Source of the DNA: Pseudomonadota bacterium | GTDB lineage: Bacteria > Pseudomonadota > Gammaproteobacteria > Burkholderiales > Burkholderiaceae_F | Assembly: GCA_029778535.1 (NCBI GenBank) | Contig: JAKOQB010000092.1 | Span: forward strand, 1 to 33,281 | Reading direction: 5' to 3' | DNA: 33,281 nt | Part shown: piece by piece, positions 1 through 8,949 of the stretch | Layout: every line of letters starts with the position of its first letter | Position numbering within the stretch: the first letter of the stretch is position 1 | Notes under the pieces: model-generated | What the model was told of the DNA's origin: nothing | Databases searched by the model: none | The model's input: only the letters and a program-made list of their open reading frames with translations | Program-made: the position numbers and the translations under genes

Positions 1-3000
1 CAGGTCGTGGATCAGCTGCGCCAGGTCCTCGATCGAATAGATGTCGTGGTGCGGCGGCGGCGAGATCAGTCCCACTCCGGGCACGGAGAAGCGCAGCTCG
101 GCGATGTACTCGCTGACCTTGTGGCCGGGGAGCTGTCCGCCCTCGCCGGGCTTCGCGCCCTGCGCCATCTTGATCTGGATCTGGTCGGCGCTGACCAGGT
201 ACTCGGTCGTGACGCCGAAGCGGCCGGAGGCGACCTGCTTGATCTTCGAGCGCAGCGAGTCACCCTCCTGCAACGGCAGGTCGACCTCGACGCGGTCGGA
301 ACCGAGCACGCTCGCCAGCGTGTCGCCGCGCTTGATCGCGATGCCGCGCAGTTCCTGCGCGTAGCGGCGCGGATCCTCGCCGCCCTCGCCGGTGTTGCTC
401 TTGCCGCCGATGCGGTTCATCGCGATCGCGAGCGTGGAATGCGCCTCCGTCGATATCGAGCCGAGCGACATCGCGCCGGTGGCGAAGCGCTTGACGATCT
501 CCTTCGCCGGCTCGACCTCGGCGAGCGCAATCGCGCGCTTGTGATCGACCTTGAACTCGAAGAGCCCCCTGAGCGTCATGCGGCGGCGGCTCTGGTCGTT
601 GATGATCTGCGCGTATTCCTTGTAGGTCTGGTACGAGTTGGCGCGCGTCGAATGCTGCAACTTGGCGATCGCATCGGGCGTCCACATGTGCTCTTCGCCG
701 CGGTTGCGCCACTGGTACTCGCCGCCGGTGTCGAGCATGTTCGCCAGCACAGGGTCGTTGCCAAACGCGGCCTGGTGCATCCGCACCGCCTCTTCCATCA
801 CCTCGAACAGACCGATGCCCTCGATATTGCTCGCGGTGCCGCGGAAGTACTTGTCGACGAGGTCGCGGTTCAGGCCGATCGCCTCGAAGATCTGCGCGCC
901 GCAGTACGACATGTAGGTCGAGATGCCCATCTTGGACATCACCTTTTGCAGGCCCTTGCCGATCGCCTTGACGTAGTTCCTGATCGCCTTGTCGGGATCG
1001 ACGCCGCCCGGCTTGTGCGCGTACTGCGCGGCGAGCGTTTCCATCGCCAGATACGGATGAATCGCCTCGGCGCCATAGCCCGCGAGCAGCGCGAAGTGGT
1101 GCACTTCGCGCGCCGAGCCGGTCTCGACCACCAGTCCAGTCGCCGTGCGCAGCCCGGCGTCGATCAGGTGCTGGTGCAGCGCGCTCGCGGCGAGCAACGC
1201 CGGCATCGCGACCTGCGAGGCGTCGAGCTTGCGGTCGGTGACGATCAGGACGTTGTAGCCGGCGCGCACCGCGTCGACCGCCTCGGCGCACAGCGACGCC
1301 AGCCGTGCCTCCACGCCCTCCTTGCCCCACGCGACCGGATAGCAGATGTCGAGTTCGTAGCTGCGGAACTTGCCCGACGCGTACTGCTCGATGCCGCGGA
1401 TCTTCGCCATGTCCTTGAAATCGAGCACGGGCTGGCTCACTTCGAGGCGCATCGGCGGATTGATGTTGTTGATGTCGAGCAGGTTGGGCTTGGGTCCCAC
1501 GAAGCTCACCAGCGACATCACCAGCTGCTCGCGGATCGGATCGATCGGCGGGTTGGTGACCTGCGCAAAGAGTTGCTTGAAGTAGTTGTAAAGCGGCTTG
1601 GCGCGGTCCGACAGCACCGGCAGCGCGCTGTCGTTGCCCATCGAGCCGATCGCCTCCTCTCCCGCCTCGGCCATCGGCGCCAGCAGCAGCTTCAGGTCCT
1701 CCTGCGTGTAGCCGAACGCCTGCTGGCGGTCGAGCAGGGCGACTTCGAGCTTCGCGGCCGATTTCGCCTCGCCTTCGGCGGGCAGCGCGTCGAGCTTGAT
1801 CTGGATGCGGCGGATCCACTCCTTGTACGGCTGGCTCTTGGCGAGCTGGTCCTTCAGCTCGGCGTCGTCGATGATGCGGCCCTGCTCGGTGTCGATCAGG
1901 AACATCTTGCCGGGCTGCAGGCGCCACTTCTTGACGATCTTGCTCTCGGGGATCGGCAGCACGCCGACCTCGGACGCCATGACCACCATGTCGTCGTCGG
2001 TGACGACGTAGCGCGCCGGCCGCAGGCCATTGCGGTCCAGCGTGGCGCCGATGCGCACGCCGTCGGTGAAAGCAATCGCCGCCGGGCCGTCCCACGGTTC
2101 CATCATCGCCGCGTGGTACTCATAAAACGCGCGGCGGTTATCGTCCATCAGCGTGTGCTGCTCCCACGCCTCGGGGATCATCAGCATCACGGCGTGGGCG
2201 AGCGGGTAGCCCGCCATGGTCAGCAGCTCGAGGCAGTTGTCGAAGCACGCGGTGTCGGACTGCCCGGCGTAGATCAGCGGCCACAGCTTGTTCAGGTCGT
2301 CCTTCAGCACCGGCGAGGCCATCACGCCCTGGCGTGCGCGAATCCAGTTGAAGTTGCCCTTGACGGTGTTGATCTCGCCGTTGTGCGCAATCATCCGGTA
2401 CGGGTGCGCCAGTTCCCACGAGGGGAAGGTGTTGGTCGAGAAGCGTTGATGCACGAGGGCGATCGCGGTGACGACCTCGGGCTCGCGCAGATCGTGGTAG
2501 TAGCGGCCGACCTGGTCGGCGAGCAGCAGGCCCTTGTAGACAACCGTGCGCGCCGACATCGACGGCACAAAGTACTCCTTGCCGTGCTTGAGCCCCAGCG
2601 CCTGGATCTTGTGGCTCGCGGTCTTGCGGATCACATAGAGCTTGCGCTCCAGCGCCGCGGGGACCATCACGTCGGGACCGCGGCCGATGAAGACCTGCCG
2701 GATCATCGGCTCCTTGTCGCGCACGAAGGGCGACATCGGCATGTCGCGGTCGACCGGCACGTCGCGCCAGCCGAGCACGACCTGCCCCTCCGCGCGCACC
2801 GTGCGCTCGAGCTCCTGTTCGCACGCCAGCCGCGACGCGTTCTCGCGCGGCAGGAAGATCATGCCGACGCCGTACTCGCCGGGCGGCGGCAGCGCGACGC
2901 CGAGCTTCGCCATCTCGCGGCGATAGAACGCGTCGGGAATCTGGATCAGGATGCCCGCGCCGTCGCCGCACAGCGGATCGGCGCCGACCGCGCCGCGGTG

Positions 3001-3168
3001 GTCGAGGTTCTCGAGGATCAGCAGCGCCTGCTGGATCAGCGAGTGGCTCGCCTTGCCCTTGATGTTCGCGACGAAGCCGACACCGCATGCGTCGTGTTCA
3101 TGCGCGCGCCTGTAAAGACCCTGCGCGCCGGCGTGGTCGAGGCTGTGGTCGAATGCGGAGGAATTCAT
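1..3168 (-). CDS. gltB: Glutamate synthase (NADPH) large subunit, 3' end beyond window
   Basis: GltB makes glutamate from glutamine and 2-oxoglutarate with the small subunit GltD. The window holds the first 1056 codons, open to the edge; the family is usually about 1500-1570 residues, so roughly a third is missing, including the region expected to hold the 3Fe-4S cysteines and the C-terminal GXGXG domain. A short propeptide precedes the expected N-terminal nucleophile Cys28 (motif HDACGVGF), then the class II glutamine amidotransferase domain to about residue 430, the central domain, and the start of the FMN barrel (MSLGSIS and [10 protein letters not shown]). The last visible residues, [14 protein letters not shown], are typical of the FMN domain. 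The ATG at 3168 has a good AAGGAG site upstream. gltD is expected just outside the window. The minus strand is the coding one; a long open frame on the plus strand here is a shadow. Confidence 0.97.
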   Translation of the reverse strand, partial: MNSSAFDHSLDHAGAQGLYRRAHEHDACGVGFVANIKGKASHSLIQQALLILENLDHRGAVGADPLCGDGAGILIQIPDAFYRREMAKLGVALPPPGEYGVGMIFLPRENASRLACEQELERTVRAEGQVVLGWRDVPVDRDMPMSPFVRDKEPMIRQVFIGRGPDVMVPAALERKLYVIRKTASHKIQALGLKHGKEYFVPSMSARTVVYKGLLLADQVGRYYHDLREPEVVTAIALVHQRFSTNTFPSWELAHPYRMIAHNGEINTVKGNFNWIRARQGVMASPVLKDDLNKLWPLIYAGQSDTACFDNCLELLTMAGYPLAHAVMLMIPEAWEQHTLMDDNRRAFYEYHAAMMEPWDGPAAIAFTDGVRIGATLDRNGLRPARYVVTDDDMVVMASEVGVLPIPESKIVKKWRLQPGKMFLIDTEQGRIIDDAELKDQLAKSQPYKEWIRRIQIKLDALPAEGEAKSAAKLEVALLDRQQAFGYTQEDLKLLLAPMAEAGEEAIGSMGNDSALPVLSDRAKPLYNYFKQLFAQVTNPPIDPIREQLVMSLVSFVGPKPNLLDINNINPPMRLEVSQPVLDFKDMAKIRGIEQYASGKFRSYELDICYPVAWGKEGVEARLASLCAEAVDAVRAGYNVLIVTDRKLDASQVAMPALLAASALHQHLIDAGLRTATGLVVETGSAREVHHFALLAGYGAEAIHPYLAMETLAAQYAHKPGGVDPDKAIRNYVKAIGKGLQKVMSKMGISTYMSYCGAQIFEAIGLNRDLVDKYFRGTASNIEGIGLFEVMEEAVRMHQAAFGNDPVLANMLDTGGEYQWRNRGEEHMWTPDAIAKLQHSTRANSYQTYKEYAQIINDQSRRRMTLRGLFEFKVDHKRAIALAEVEPAKEIVKRFATGAMSLGSISTEAHSTLAIAMNRIGGKSNTGEGGEDPRRYAQELRGIAIKRGDTLASVLGSDRVEVDLPLQEGDSLRSKIKQVASGRFGVTTEYLVSADQIQIKMAQGAKPGEGGQLPGHKVSEYIAELRFSVPGVGLISPPPHHDIYSIEDLAQLIHDL

Positions 3169-3215
3169 GCTGTCTCCTTGACGGTCGGATCACCGCAAGC
3201 GATGGCCAAGTGCGC

Positions 3216-3244
3216 ACTGTACTGCGGCGCATCAAGCGATACAA
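3216..3244 (-). promoter_or_regulatory. Likely sigma-70 promoter of gltB
   Basis: On the minus strand, TTGTAT (3244-3239) and TACAGT (3221-3216) are separated by 17 bases. Each matches the sigma-70 consensus at four of six positions. The predicted start of transcription, near 3209, gives a leader of about 40 bases before the gltB ATG. This is inference from pattern and position; no regulator site was recognised. Confidence 0.5.
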
Positions 3245-3257
3245 CGAAAAACTCGCC

Positions 3258-3317
3258 TAGTCTGTCCCCGTTTAAATCCGTCTCTGAACGAAGCTAGTTT
3301 TAAAAGGGGACAGATTA
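3258..3317. repeat. RAYT-linked inverted repeat (REP-like hairpin)
   Basis: Bases 3258-3276 and 3299-3317 are inverted copies matching at 17 of 19 positions, with core TCTGTCCCC / GGGGACAGA and a 22-base loop. The repeat begins two bases after the stop codon of the adjacent RAYT gene and ends just upstream of the gltB promoter. RAYT enzymes are known to sit next to the palindromic REP sequences they act on, so this is probably its cognate element. The hairpin could also end or stabilise the dgt-RAYT transcript, though no clear U-tract follows it. No second copy was noticed in the window. Confidence 0.7.
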
Positions 3318-3319
3318 AT

Positions 3320-4042
3320 TCATGGAGCTGGCTCCGAGTGAGTCTGATCAAGGCTATGCACTCGCCTGCGCCTCCCCCTGGGTCGCGGCGAAAGCGGTCG
3401 CTCACACGCGCGCTCGAGCTCGCCGATGAATCCGGCATCGCCGACGCCCCAGCCGCCCTTTGCACCCCAGCGCAGCCGCTCGATCCGCTCCGCGGCGAGC
3501 GGGCGCGCAACCAGTTCGCGGTATGCGGACTGGCGCTCAAACGGCGTGTTGCCCAGCGACCAGAGGATCGGGTGGTCGGACACGATCGGGTCGGCGGACA
3601 GGCCGACGTGATGGCGCAGGCTGGACCACGGGTAGCTCGCGGCGTCTGCGACGAGCCCGGCGCGGACCGGGTTCGTTTCGATGTAGCGACAGCAGTCGAG
3701 CAGGTACTGCGAAGCTTCGATCACGCTCGACCGGTAGCGGCCGTGCCACAGCGCGCCGCTGCGATGGTGGCGTCGGTTGAACCAGCGCACGTAGCAGCGG
3801 CCGAGCGATTGCATCGCCCGTCCGAGCGCATCGGGGGTGGCCGGCGTCGCCAGCAGGTGCACGTGATCCGGCATCAGCACGTAGGCGTGGATCGCCAGTT
3901 GGTGCGCGTGCGCTGCGCGGCGCAGGCAGTCGAGGAAATAGCGGTGCTCCTCCGGTGCGCGAAAGACCGTCGTGCCGCCGGCGGCGCGCAACACCACGTG
4001 GTGCGGATGGCCGGCGATGCTCAGCCGCGCGAGCCGGGCCAT
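3320..4042 (-). CDS. REP-associated tyrosine transposase (RAYT, Y1/HUH family)
   Basis: This 240-residue protein belongs to the single-strand DNA transposases related to IS200/IS605 TnpA but domesticated to mobilise REP palindromes. The HUH metal-binding motif is MPDHVHLL (His60, His62), and the catalytic tyrosine is probably Tyr120 in RYIETNPVRAGL. GALWHGRYRSS is also typical of the family. The C-terminal tail from about residue 200 is basic and not recognised. The gene lies 12 bases after dgt in the same direction and may be read from the aroKB-dgt transcript. It sits between dgt and gltB, which are usually neighbours in related genomes, so it looks like a later insertion. All visible catalytic residues are present, so it is probably active. 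The inverted repeat after its stop codon supports the assignment. Confidence 0.88.
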   Translation of the reverse strand: MARLARLSIAGHPHHVVLRAAGGTTVFRAPEEHRYFLDCLRRAAHAHQLAIHAYVLMPDHVHLLATPATPDALGRAMQSLGRCYVRWFNRRHHRSGALWHGRYRSSVIEASQYLLDCCRYIETNPVRAGLVADAASYPWSSLRHHVGLSADPIVSDHPILWSLGNTPFERQSAYRELVARPLAAERIERLRWGAKGGWGVGDAGFIGELERACERPLSPRPRGRRRRVHSLDQTHSEPAP

Positions 4043-4054
4043 CGCGACGACGGG

Positions 4055-5191
4055 TCAGCCTTCGCCGACCGTGAAGAGGCGCCGATGCTCGCGGATCGCG
4101 TAGCGATCGGTCATGCCGGCGACGTAGTCTGCGATCGCGCGCGGCCCCTCGGTCTCGACGCGCTGGCGGTGATCGGTCGGCAGCAGGCGCGGCTCGTCGC
4201 GAAAAGCGGCGAAGAGATCACGCACGATGCGGCGCGACTTCTCCGTCATCCGCATCACCTGGTAGTGGCGATACAGCTGTTCGCTAAGAAAGCGCTTCAG
4301 CGCGTCGGCGTCGGCGCGCATCGTGTCGGAGAAGGCGACCAGCGCGGGGGCGGCGCGCACGTCGTCAATCGACCGCGGCGCCACGGCTGCGATTCGGCGC
4401 CGCGTTTCGCCGATCAGATCGACGATCAGCGCGTTGATCATGCGCCGCGTCGTCTCGTGGATCATGCGTCGATCAGCGATGTCGTGGAATTCGCGCCGCA
4501 CCTCGCCGGCATGGCGCGCGAACAGCGGGATCGCCTCGATCTGCTTCAACGTGATCAGGCCCGAGCGCAGACCGTCGTCGACGTCGTGGTTGTTGTAGGC
4601 GATCTCGTCGGCCAGATTGGCGATCTGCGCCTCGAGCGACGGCTGGCGGCGCTCGATGAAGCGCAGTCCCAGCTCGCCGAGCGTGCGCGCGTGCTCGAGC
4701 GAGCAGTGCTTCAGGATTCCCTCGCGCGTCTCGAAGGTCAGGTTCAGGCCGTTGAAGGCACCGTAGCGCTCCTCCAGTTCGTCGACCACGCGCAGCGACT
4801 GCAGGTTGTGCTCGAACCCGCCGTGCGGCTTCATCGCTTCGTGCAGCGCGTCCTGCCCCGCGTGCCCGAACGGCGTGTGGCCCAGATCGTGCGCGAGCGA
4901 GATCGCTTCGACCAGGTCCTCGTTGACCCGCAGATTGCGCGCGATCGCGCGCGCGATCTGCGCCACCTCGAGCGAATGCGTCAGCCGCGTGCGGAACAGA
5001 TCCCCTTCGTGGTTGACGAACACCTGCGTTTTGTATTCGAGCCGGCGAAACGCGGTCGAATGGACGATGCGGTCGCGATCGCGCTGGAACTCGGTGCGCG
5101 CCTGCGCCGCCGGCTCGGGGTAGCGGCGGCCGCGCGACTGCCCCGCGTGCATGGCATACGGCGCGAGACCCGCCTCGATCGAAGCGCTCAT
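4055..5191 (-). CDS. dgt: Deoxyguanosinetriphosphate triphosphohydrolase-like protein
   Basis: HD-domain dNTP triphosphohydrolase, 378 residues, hydrolysing dNTPs to the nucleoside and triphosphate and so adjusting cytoplasmic dNTP pools. The metal-binding HD residues are visible as [10 protein letters not shown] (His72) and [10 protein letters not shown] (His101-Asp102, His110). The family signature [11 protein letters not shown] lies at about residues 48-58. The ATG at 5191 overlaps the aroB stop as ATGA, implying translational coupling. The frame is open further upstream within aroB, but family alignment fits the ATG at 5191, which starts [13 protein letters not shown]. Length matches the shorter dGTPase-like subfamily rather than the roughly 505-residue E. 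coli Dgt, so strict dGTP specificity should not be assumed. Confidence 0.93.
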   Translation of the reverse strand: MSASIEAGLAPYAMHAGQSRGRRYPEPAAQARTEFQRDRDRIVHSTAFRRLEYKTQVFVNHEGDLFRTRLTHSLEVAQIARAIARNLRVNEDLVEAISLAHDLGHTPFGHAGQDALHEAMKPHGGFEHNLQSLRVVDELEERYGAFNGLNLTFETREGILKHCSLEHARTLGELGLRFIERRQPSLEAQIANLADEIAYNNHDVDDGLRSGLITLKQIEAIPLFARHAGEVRREFHDIADRRMIHETTRRMINALIVDLIGETRRRIAAVAPRSIDDVRAAPALVAFSDTMRADADALKRFLSEQLYRHYQVMRMTEKSRRIVRDLFAAFRDEPRLLPTDHRQRVETEGPRAIADYVAGMTDRYAIREHRRLFTVGEG

Positions 5192-6267
5192 GCGTAGCCG
5201 CCCGCCGTCAGCGTGGCGTCGAGCAGCGTTTCGGGCACCTCGCGCTGAATCGCGCGCCCGATCCTCTCCAGCAGCACGAAGCGGATCCGTCCGGCCTCCG
5301 ATTTCTTGTCGCCGCGCATCGAAGCGATGACATCGCGTTTGGCCAGCCCCGCGATCCGCGTCGGCAGCCCGGCCGCGCGCACGACGCGCTCGACCCGCGC
5401 CACGGCGGCCGCGTCGATCAGCCCGCAGCGCATCGACAGGTCCGCGGCCAGGCACATGCCGCAGCCGACCGCCTCGCCGTGCAGCCAGGTGCCGTAACCG
5501 GTCAGCGATTCGATCGCGTGGCCGAACGTGTGCCCGAGGTTCAGCAGCGCGCGCTCGCCGCTTTCCCTCTCGTCGCGCGCGACGACGCCGGCCTTGATCC
5601 GGCACGACCCCGCGATCGTCTCCGTCAGCGCGGCCGCATCGCACGCGCGCAGTCGCGGCAGATCGCGCTCGATCGCGTCGAAGTAGCCCGCGTCGGCCAG
5701 CAGACCGTGCTTGATGATCTCAGCCAGTCCGGCCGACAGTTCGCGCGCCGGCAGCGTCATCAGCGTGTCCGTGTCGGACACGACCACCGCGGGCTGATGG
5801 AACGCGCCGATCAGATTCTTGCCGCGCGGATGGTTGACGCCGGTCTTGCCGCCCACCGAGGAATCGACCTGCGCCAGCAGCGTCGTCGGCACCTGCACGA
5901 AGCGGATTCCGCGCATGTAGATCGACGCGGCGAAGCCCGCGAGGTCGCCGATCACTCCGCCGCCGAGCGCGACGATCGCGCTCTTGCGGTCCGCACCGGC
6001 ATCGACCAGCGCATCGAGCACCTGCTGCACCGAAGCCATCGTCTTGGTGGCCTCGCCGTCCGGCAGCCGCACCGTGTGCAGCGGCGCGACGGTACCGAGC
6101 GAGCTGCGCGCCGCGTCTCCGTGCAATCCGTCGACGATCGGATTGGTGACGACGATGAGGCGCGACGGCTGCAGCGGCGCAACCCAGCGTGCAAGCTGCG
6201 GCAGCAGCCCGCTTCCGATGTGGATGTCGTAGGACCGCCCCGCCAGTTCGACCGCAAGCCGCAGCAT
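5188..6267 (-). CDS. aroB: 3-dehydroquinate synthase
   Basis: Second step of the shikimate pathway: converts DAHP to 3-dehydroquinate with NAD+ and a divalent metal, in the cytoplasm. The protein has 359 residues, the normal length. Visible motifs are the nucleotide-binding [14 protein letters not shown], the [16 protein letters not shown] active-site segment, and metal-site histidines in [12 protein letters not shown] and [11 protein letters not shown]. It lies 35 bases after aroK, forming the conserved aroKB pair, and its TGA overlaps the dgt ATG. The start ATG at 6267 has no Shine-Dalgarno sequence; a TAGAAT hexamer ends exactly six bases before it, raising the possibility of a leaderless transcript in addition to readthrough from aroK. 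Confidence 0.97.
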   Translation of the reverse strand: MLRLAVELAGRSYDIHIGSGLLPQLARWVAPLQPSRLIVVTNPIVDGLHGDAARSSLGTVAPLHTVRLPDGEATKTMASVQQVLDALVDAGADRKSAIVALGGGVIGDLAGFAASIYMRGIRFVQVPTTLLAQVDSSVGGKTGVNHPRGKNLIGAFHQPAVVVSDTDTLMTLPARELSAGLAEIIKHGLLADAGYFDAIERDLPRLRACDAAALTETIAGSCRIKAGVVARDERESGERALLNLGHTFGHAIESLTGYGTWLHGEAVGCGMCLAADLSMRCGLIDAAAVARVERVVRAAGLPTRIAGLAKRDVIASMRGDKKSEAGRIRFVLLERIGRAIQREVPETLLDATLTAGGYA

Positions 6268-6279
6268 GCGGCGATTCTA
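6268..6279 (-). promoter_or_regulatory. Possible -10 element placing transcription start at the aroB ATG
   Basis: On the minus strand TAGAAT (6279-6274) matches the -10 consensus at five of six positions and is followed by six bases, then the aroB ATG. No convincing -35 was found. The same geometry occurs before lptM and ysxC in this window. Confidence 0.35.
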
Positions 6280-6302
6280 AGCGGCCGCCCGGCGCCGAAG
6301 GT

Positions 6303-6854
6303 TCACGCGACCCCGACGGCGCGGCGCACCGCGTCGCTTTCGAGGATGCGCGCGACCAGCTTCTTCGGATTGACCGTGCCCGAGTGGAACGTCAGGTGCG
6401 CGGTCGACTCGTAGAGCGGCCGGCGCTGCCGCAGCAGCTCCTCAATGCGCGCGCGCCGATCGATCGCCTGCAGCAGCGGGCGCGTGCGGTCGGCCTGCGT
6501 GCGGCGCAGGACCTCGTCGACCGTCGACTCCAGATAGATCACCAGTCCGCGCGCGCGCAGTCGCTCGCGGCTTTCCGGCTGCAGCACCGCACCGCCGCCG
6601 GTGGCCAGCAAGATCCCCGACCGCTGGGTCAGCTCATCGAGCAGCGCCGCCTCGCGGCGGCGGAACGCATCCTCGCCCTCGACCTCGAACATCGTCGCGA
6701 TCGTCACGCCGCTGCGCGATTCCATCTCGCGGTCGCAGTCGACGAACTCCAGCCCGGTCTGGCGCGCGAGCAGCCGCCCGATCGTCGACTTGCCGACGCC
6801 CATCATGCCGATCAGGAAGATCCGCGATTGCACCGCTGCGTCGACCGTCGACAA
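6303..6854 (-). CDS. aroK: Shikimate kinase
   Basis: Phosphorylates shikimate to shikimate 3-phosphate with ATP, fifth step of the shikimate pathway. The protein has 183 residues from the chosen start, slightly longer than the usual 170-175. The Walker A loop is GMMGVGKST (about residues 16-24); FVDCDREME provides the shikimate-binding aspartate and arginine region, and LATGGGAVL is the conserved glycine-rich segment. The start is uncertain. The longest frame begins with TTG at 6854, which lies in the U-tract of an intrinsic terminator and has no Shine-Dalgarno site. A GTG at 6833 would give a protein seven residues shorter that fits family length better. aroB follows after 35 bases. The pil-aroKB neighbourhood is conserved in many beta- and gammaproteobacteria. 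Confidence 0.95.
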   Translation of the reverse strand: MSTVDAAVQSRIFLIGMMGVGKSTIGRLLARQTGLEFVDCDREMESRSGVTIATMFEVEGEDAFRRREAALLDELTQRSGILLATGGGAVLQPESRERLRARGLVIYLESTVDEVLRRTQADRTRPLLQAIDRRARIEELLRQRRPLYESTAHLTFHSGTVNPKKLVARILESDAVRRAVGVA

Positions 6855-6883
6855 AAAGAAACGAGGCCCGCGGTCGGGCCTCG
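6852..6883 (-). terminator. Intrinsic terminator behind the Ig-like gene, abutting aroK
   Basis: Bases 6862-6870 and 6875-6883 form a perfect nine-pair GC-rich stem (CGAGGCCCG / CGGGCCTCG) with a four-base loop. On the minus strand it is followed at once by TTTCTTTTTG. This is a classic rho-independent terminator for the pil operon and the Ig-like gene, whose stop codon is 23 bases before the stem. The last three bases of the T-tract are the candidate TTG start of aroK. Confidence 0.85.
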
Positions 6884-6906
6884 AAAGTCGGATGCCGTCG
6901 TTTTCG

Positions 6907-8907
6907 TCAATAGTTGACGGTCACGCTGGGGAGGATCGTTGTCAGACCCAGCGGGGACCTCACGCTGATCCGCAGCAGCGCAGACTTCGTGCCGTCACAA
7001 CCAGTTGCCGACAGATCGACCGCGACCGGCGTCCCCGGCGCAGATGTCGGCGGGATGTTCCCCGTCGTGTTGACGACCGGCGAGCCGAGCACCGTTGCGC
7101 TCACCCCAGCCGGACTGACCGTGGCACTGACGGTCGTGCCGGCCGGCATCGGGTTGCTGTTGACGTCGAACAAGTCGAAATTCAACGATGCCGCGCATGC
7201 CGCTCCTAGGTTGATCGATGAAGGGAGGTTGGCGCGCGCGTTCGACCCGGACAGCACGATCTGTGCAGACGCACGCACATGGGCGAGACCCCAGACGCCG
7301 TCGCAGCTGTTCGGACGGCTCGGCGCCGAAAGCGAACTCGCCGCGCACGCCGACGTGGCGTTCGGGTTGAACGGAATGTATTCGCTGTCCGCGTGGAACG
7401 TACCGTCGAGATACGCATCCACGAACGCATCGCCGAGATCGCCGAACGTCTCGCCGCTGTCGAACTTGTTGTTGCCGTTCGTGTCCAGAAACGACTCCTC
7501 GCCGACCGCCCACGCCAGGATCGACACGCGGCCGGTGGGCAGCGGACTGCGCGGCCGGCTCTCCTGACTGATGAAATTCACGGAACAAACCCCGCCGGTC
7601 GTCCGGCACGAAGGTTGAATCGCAGCGCCGGAGGAGCGGAAGTTGACGACCGTCCCGTCCGGGACCGGATTGCCGACGCGATCGGCGGCGCGAATCGTGA
7701 CCGACGTCGTCGTACCGTCGACATCCCAGCCTTCGATGTTGAAGGTCTGCACCGACAGACTGAATCGACTCTGCGTCGGAAGTCCGCTCTGGATCGTGAG
7801 CTGGCTCGAAACGGCGCTCAATCCACCGGCGCCGGTCGCCGTGACCCGCACCGGACCCGGCTGAGACCCCGCCGTCACGGTGACGCTGACCGTGCCATCG
7901 GCGGCGGTTTGCTTTGTCAATGGGCCCGGCTGGCTATCGATCTGAACGCCGCCCACCTGCGTCGACAGCGCCAGCGTGATCGGCACGCCGACGATCGGCT
8001 GCTGCGCCGCATTGACGACCTTGAACGTCACCAACGACGAGGTCGCCGCACCGGTGCCGCTGATCGCGATCGTACTGGGCGTGGCGCTGATGAACTGGAT
8101 CGCTGACGGCGGCGCGGGCTGGATCGTCAGCCCGGCCTGCACGGACGTCGCGCCGGGCGCGGAGATCGTGACGTTGTCCGTCCCGCTGCACCCCTTGTCC
8201 GTGTACGTGACAGAGGCGACGCCATTGACCGTCACTGCACTGGCGGGCAGTGTGGCCAATCCGCCGGCGGCGCAGGGCGAGGCAAAGCTGACCGTCACCG
8301 GAACGCTGGTCGGCACGCCGCCCACCGTGACGCTGACCTGCGATGTCTGGAACGCGCTGATCGTCGCCGGCGTCAGCGTGACGTTGTTCAGCGAAACGTT
8401 GGCCGTGCCGACGGAAAAGGCAGTCTGCGCGGTCGCGCTGCCCTGCCCGACCGTGGCCGTTGCGGACACCGTGCCTGCGCCCTGTGCAGTCGCGCTAAGT
8501 GCCACCAGCGACACCGTCACCCGGCCGTTGGCGTCGGTGATTCCCGTGCCAGAAGTCGGAGTCAAGGCCGCGATCGGGCTCTGGCCGTTGGGCCAAATGA
8601 GCGTGAACTGAACCAGGGTGTTGCCGACCGGCTGCCCGTTGTTCAACACCGTGGCGGTAACGTTCAACGGCGATGCAACGGTGAGCGAACTGCGCGCCTG
8701 CCCGGCCGGATCGGTGAGACTGATGGTCATCGTCCCGCCCGCGCCACTTCCGCCGCCGATCCCGGTGCCGGACCCGGTTGGTGATCCGGTCGCGCTGCCG
8801 CCGCAGGAACTGACCAGCGCCGACCATGCAAGTGCCAGCGCAGTGATCCAAGCGAGCCTTCTTGTGCCGCGGATCGCGGCCCGTGCCATCTTGAGCGAAT
8901 CGAACAT
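6907..8907 (-). CDS. Multi-domain Ig-like (invasin/Big-type) surface lipoprotein in the pil operon
   Basis: A 666-residue protein of unknown function. It starts with a basic region, a hydrophobic stretch (ITALALAWSALVSSC) and a lipobox VSSC, so Cys35 is the likely lipid-bearing residue after signal peptidase II. A Gly/Ser/Thr-rich linker follows (36-58). Then come about five beta-rich Thr/Ser/Val repeats that resemble bacterial Ig-like domains: roughly 58-168, 168-265, 268-373, 378-465 and 560-666, with DANGRVTV and AADGTVSV turns typical of Big_1. Between the last two, residues 475-486 (DTNGNNKFDSGE) look like a calcium-binding loop. Paired cysteines (212/240, 434/441, 521/535) could form disulfides. 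It begins 42 bases after pilQ and ends at an intrinsic terminator, so it is probably co-transcribed with the pilus genes. A role as an adhesin or pilus-associated outer-surface protein is inference. An alternative start at Met7 would leave the lipobox intact. Confidence 0.75.
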   Translation of the reverse strand: MFDSLKMARAAIRGTRRLAWITALALAWSALVSSCGGSATGSPTGSGTGIGGGSGAGGTMTISLTDPAGQARSSLTVASPLNVTATVLNNGQPVGNTLVQFTLIWPNGQSPIAALTPTSGTGITDANGRVTVSLVALSATAQGAGTVSATATVGQGSATAQTAFSVGTANVSLNNVTLTPATISAFQTSQVSVTVGGVPTSVPVTVSFASPCAAGGLATLPASAVTVNGVASVTYTDKGCSGTDNVTISAPGATSVQAGLTIQPAPPSAIQFISATPSTIAISGTGAATSSLVTFKVVNAAQQPIVGVPITLALSTQVGGVQIDSQPGPLTKQTAADGTVSVTVTAGSQPGPVRVTATGAGGLSAVSSQLTIQSGLPTQSRFSLSVQTFNIEGWDVDGTTTSVTIRAADRVGNPVPDGTVVNFRSSGAAIQPSCRTTGGVCSVNFISQESRPRSPLPTGRVSILAWAVGEESFLDTNGNNKFDSGETFGDLGDAFVDAYLDGTFHADSEYIPFNPNATSACAASSLSAPSRPNSCDGVWGLAHVRASAQIVLSGSNARANLPSSINLGAACAASLNFDLFDVNSNPMPAGTTVSATVSPAGVSATVLGSPVVNTTGNIPPTSAPGTPVAVDLSATGCDGTKSALLRISVRSPLGLTTILPSVTVNY

Positions 8908-8949
8908 GTTTGATCTCTTCAGTGATTCGGTGACGAGGTGGCTCGCTGC

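Noticed and set aside
7..3297. 1096-codon open frame on the plus strand opposite gltB
   Set aside because: It is antisense to a clear GltB frame, low in conserved character and rich in Arg/Ala/Val/Asp, as expected for the mirror frame of a GC-rich gene.
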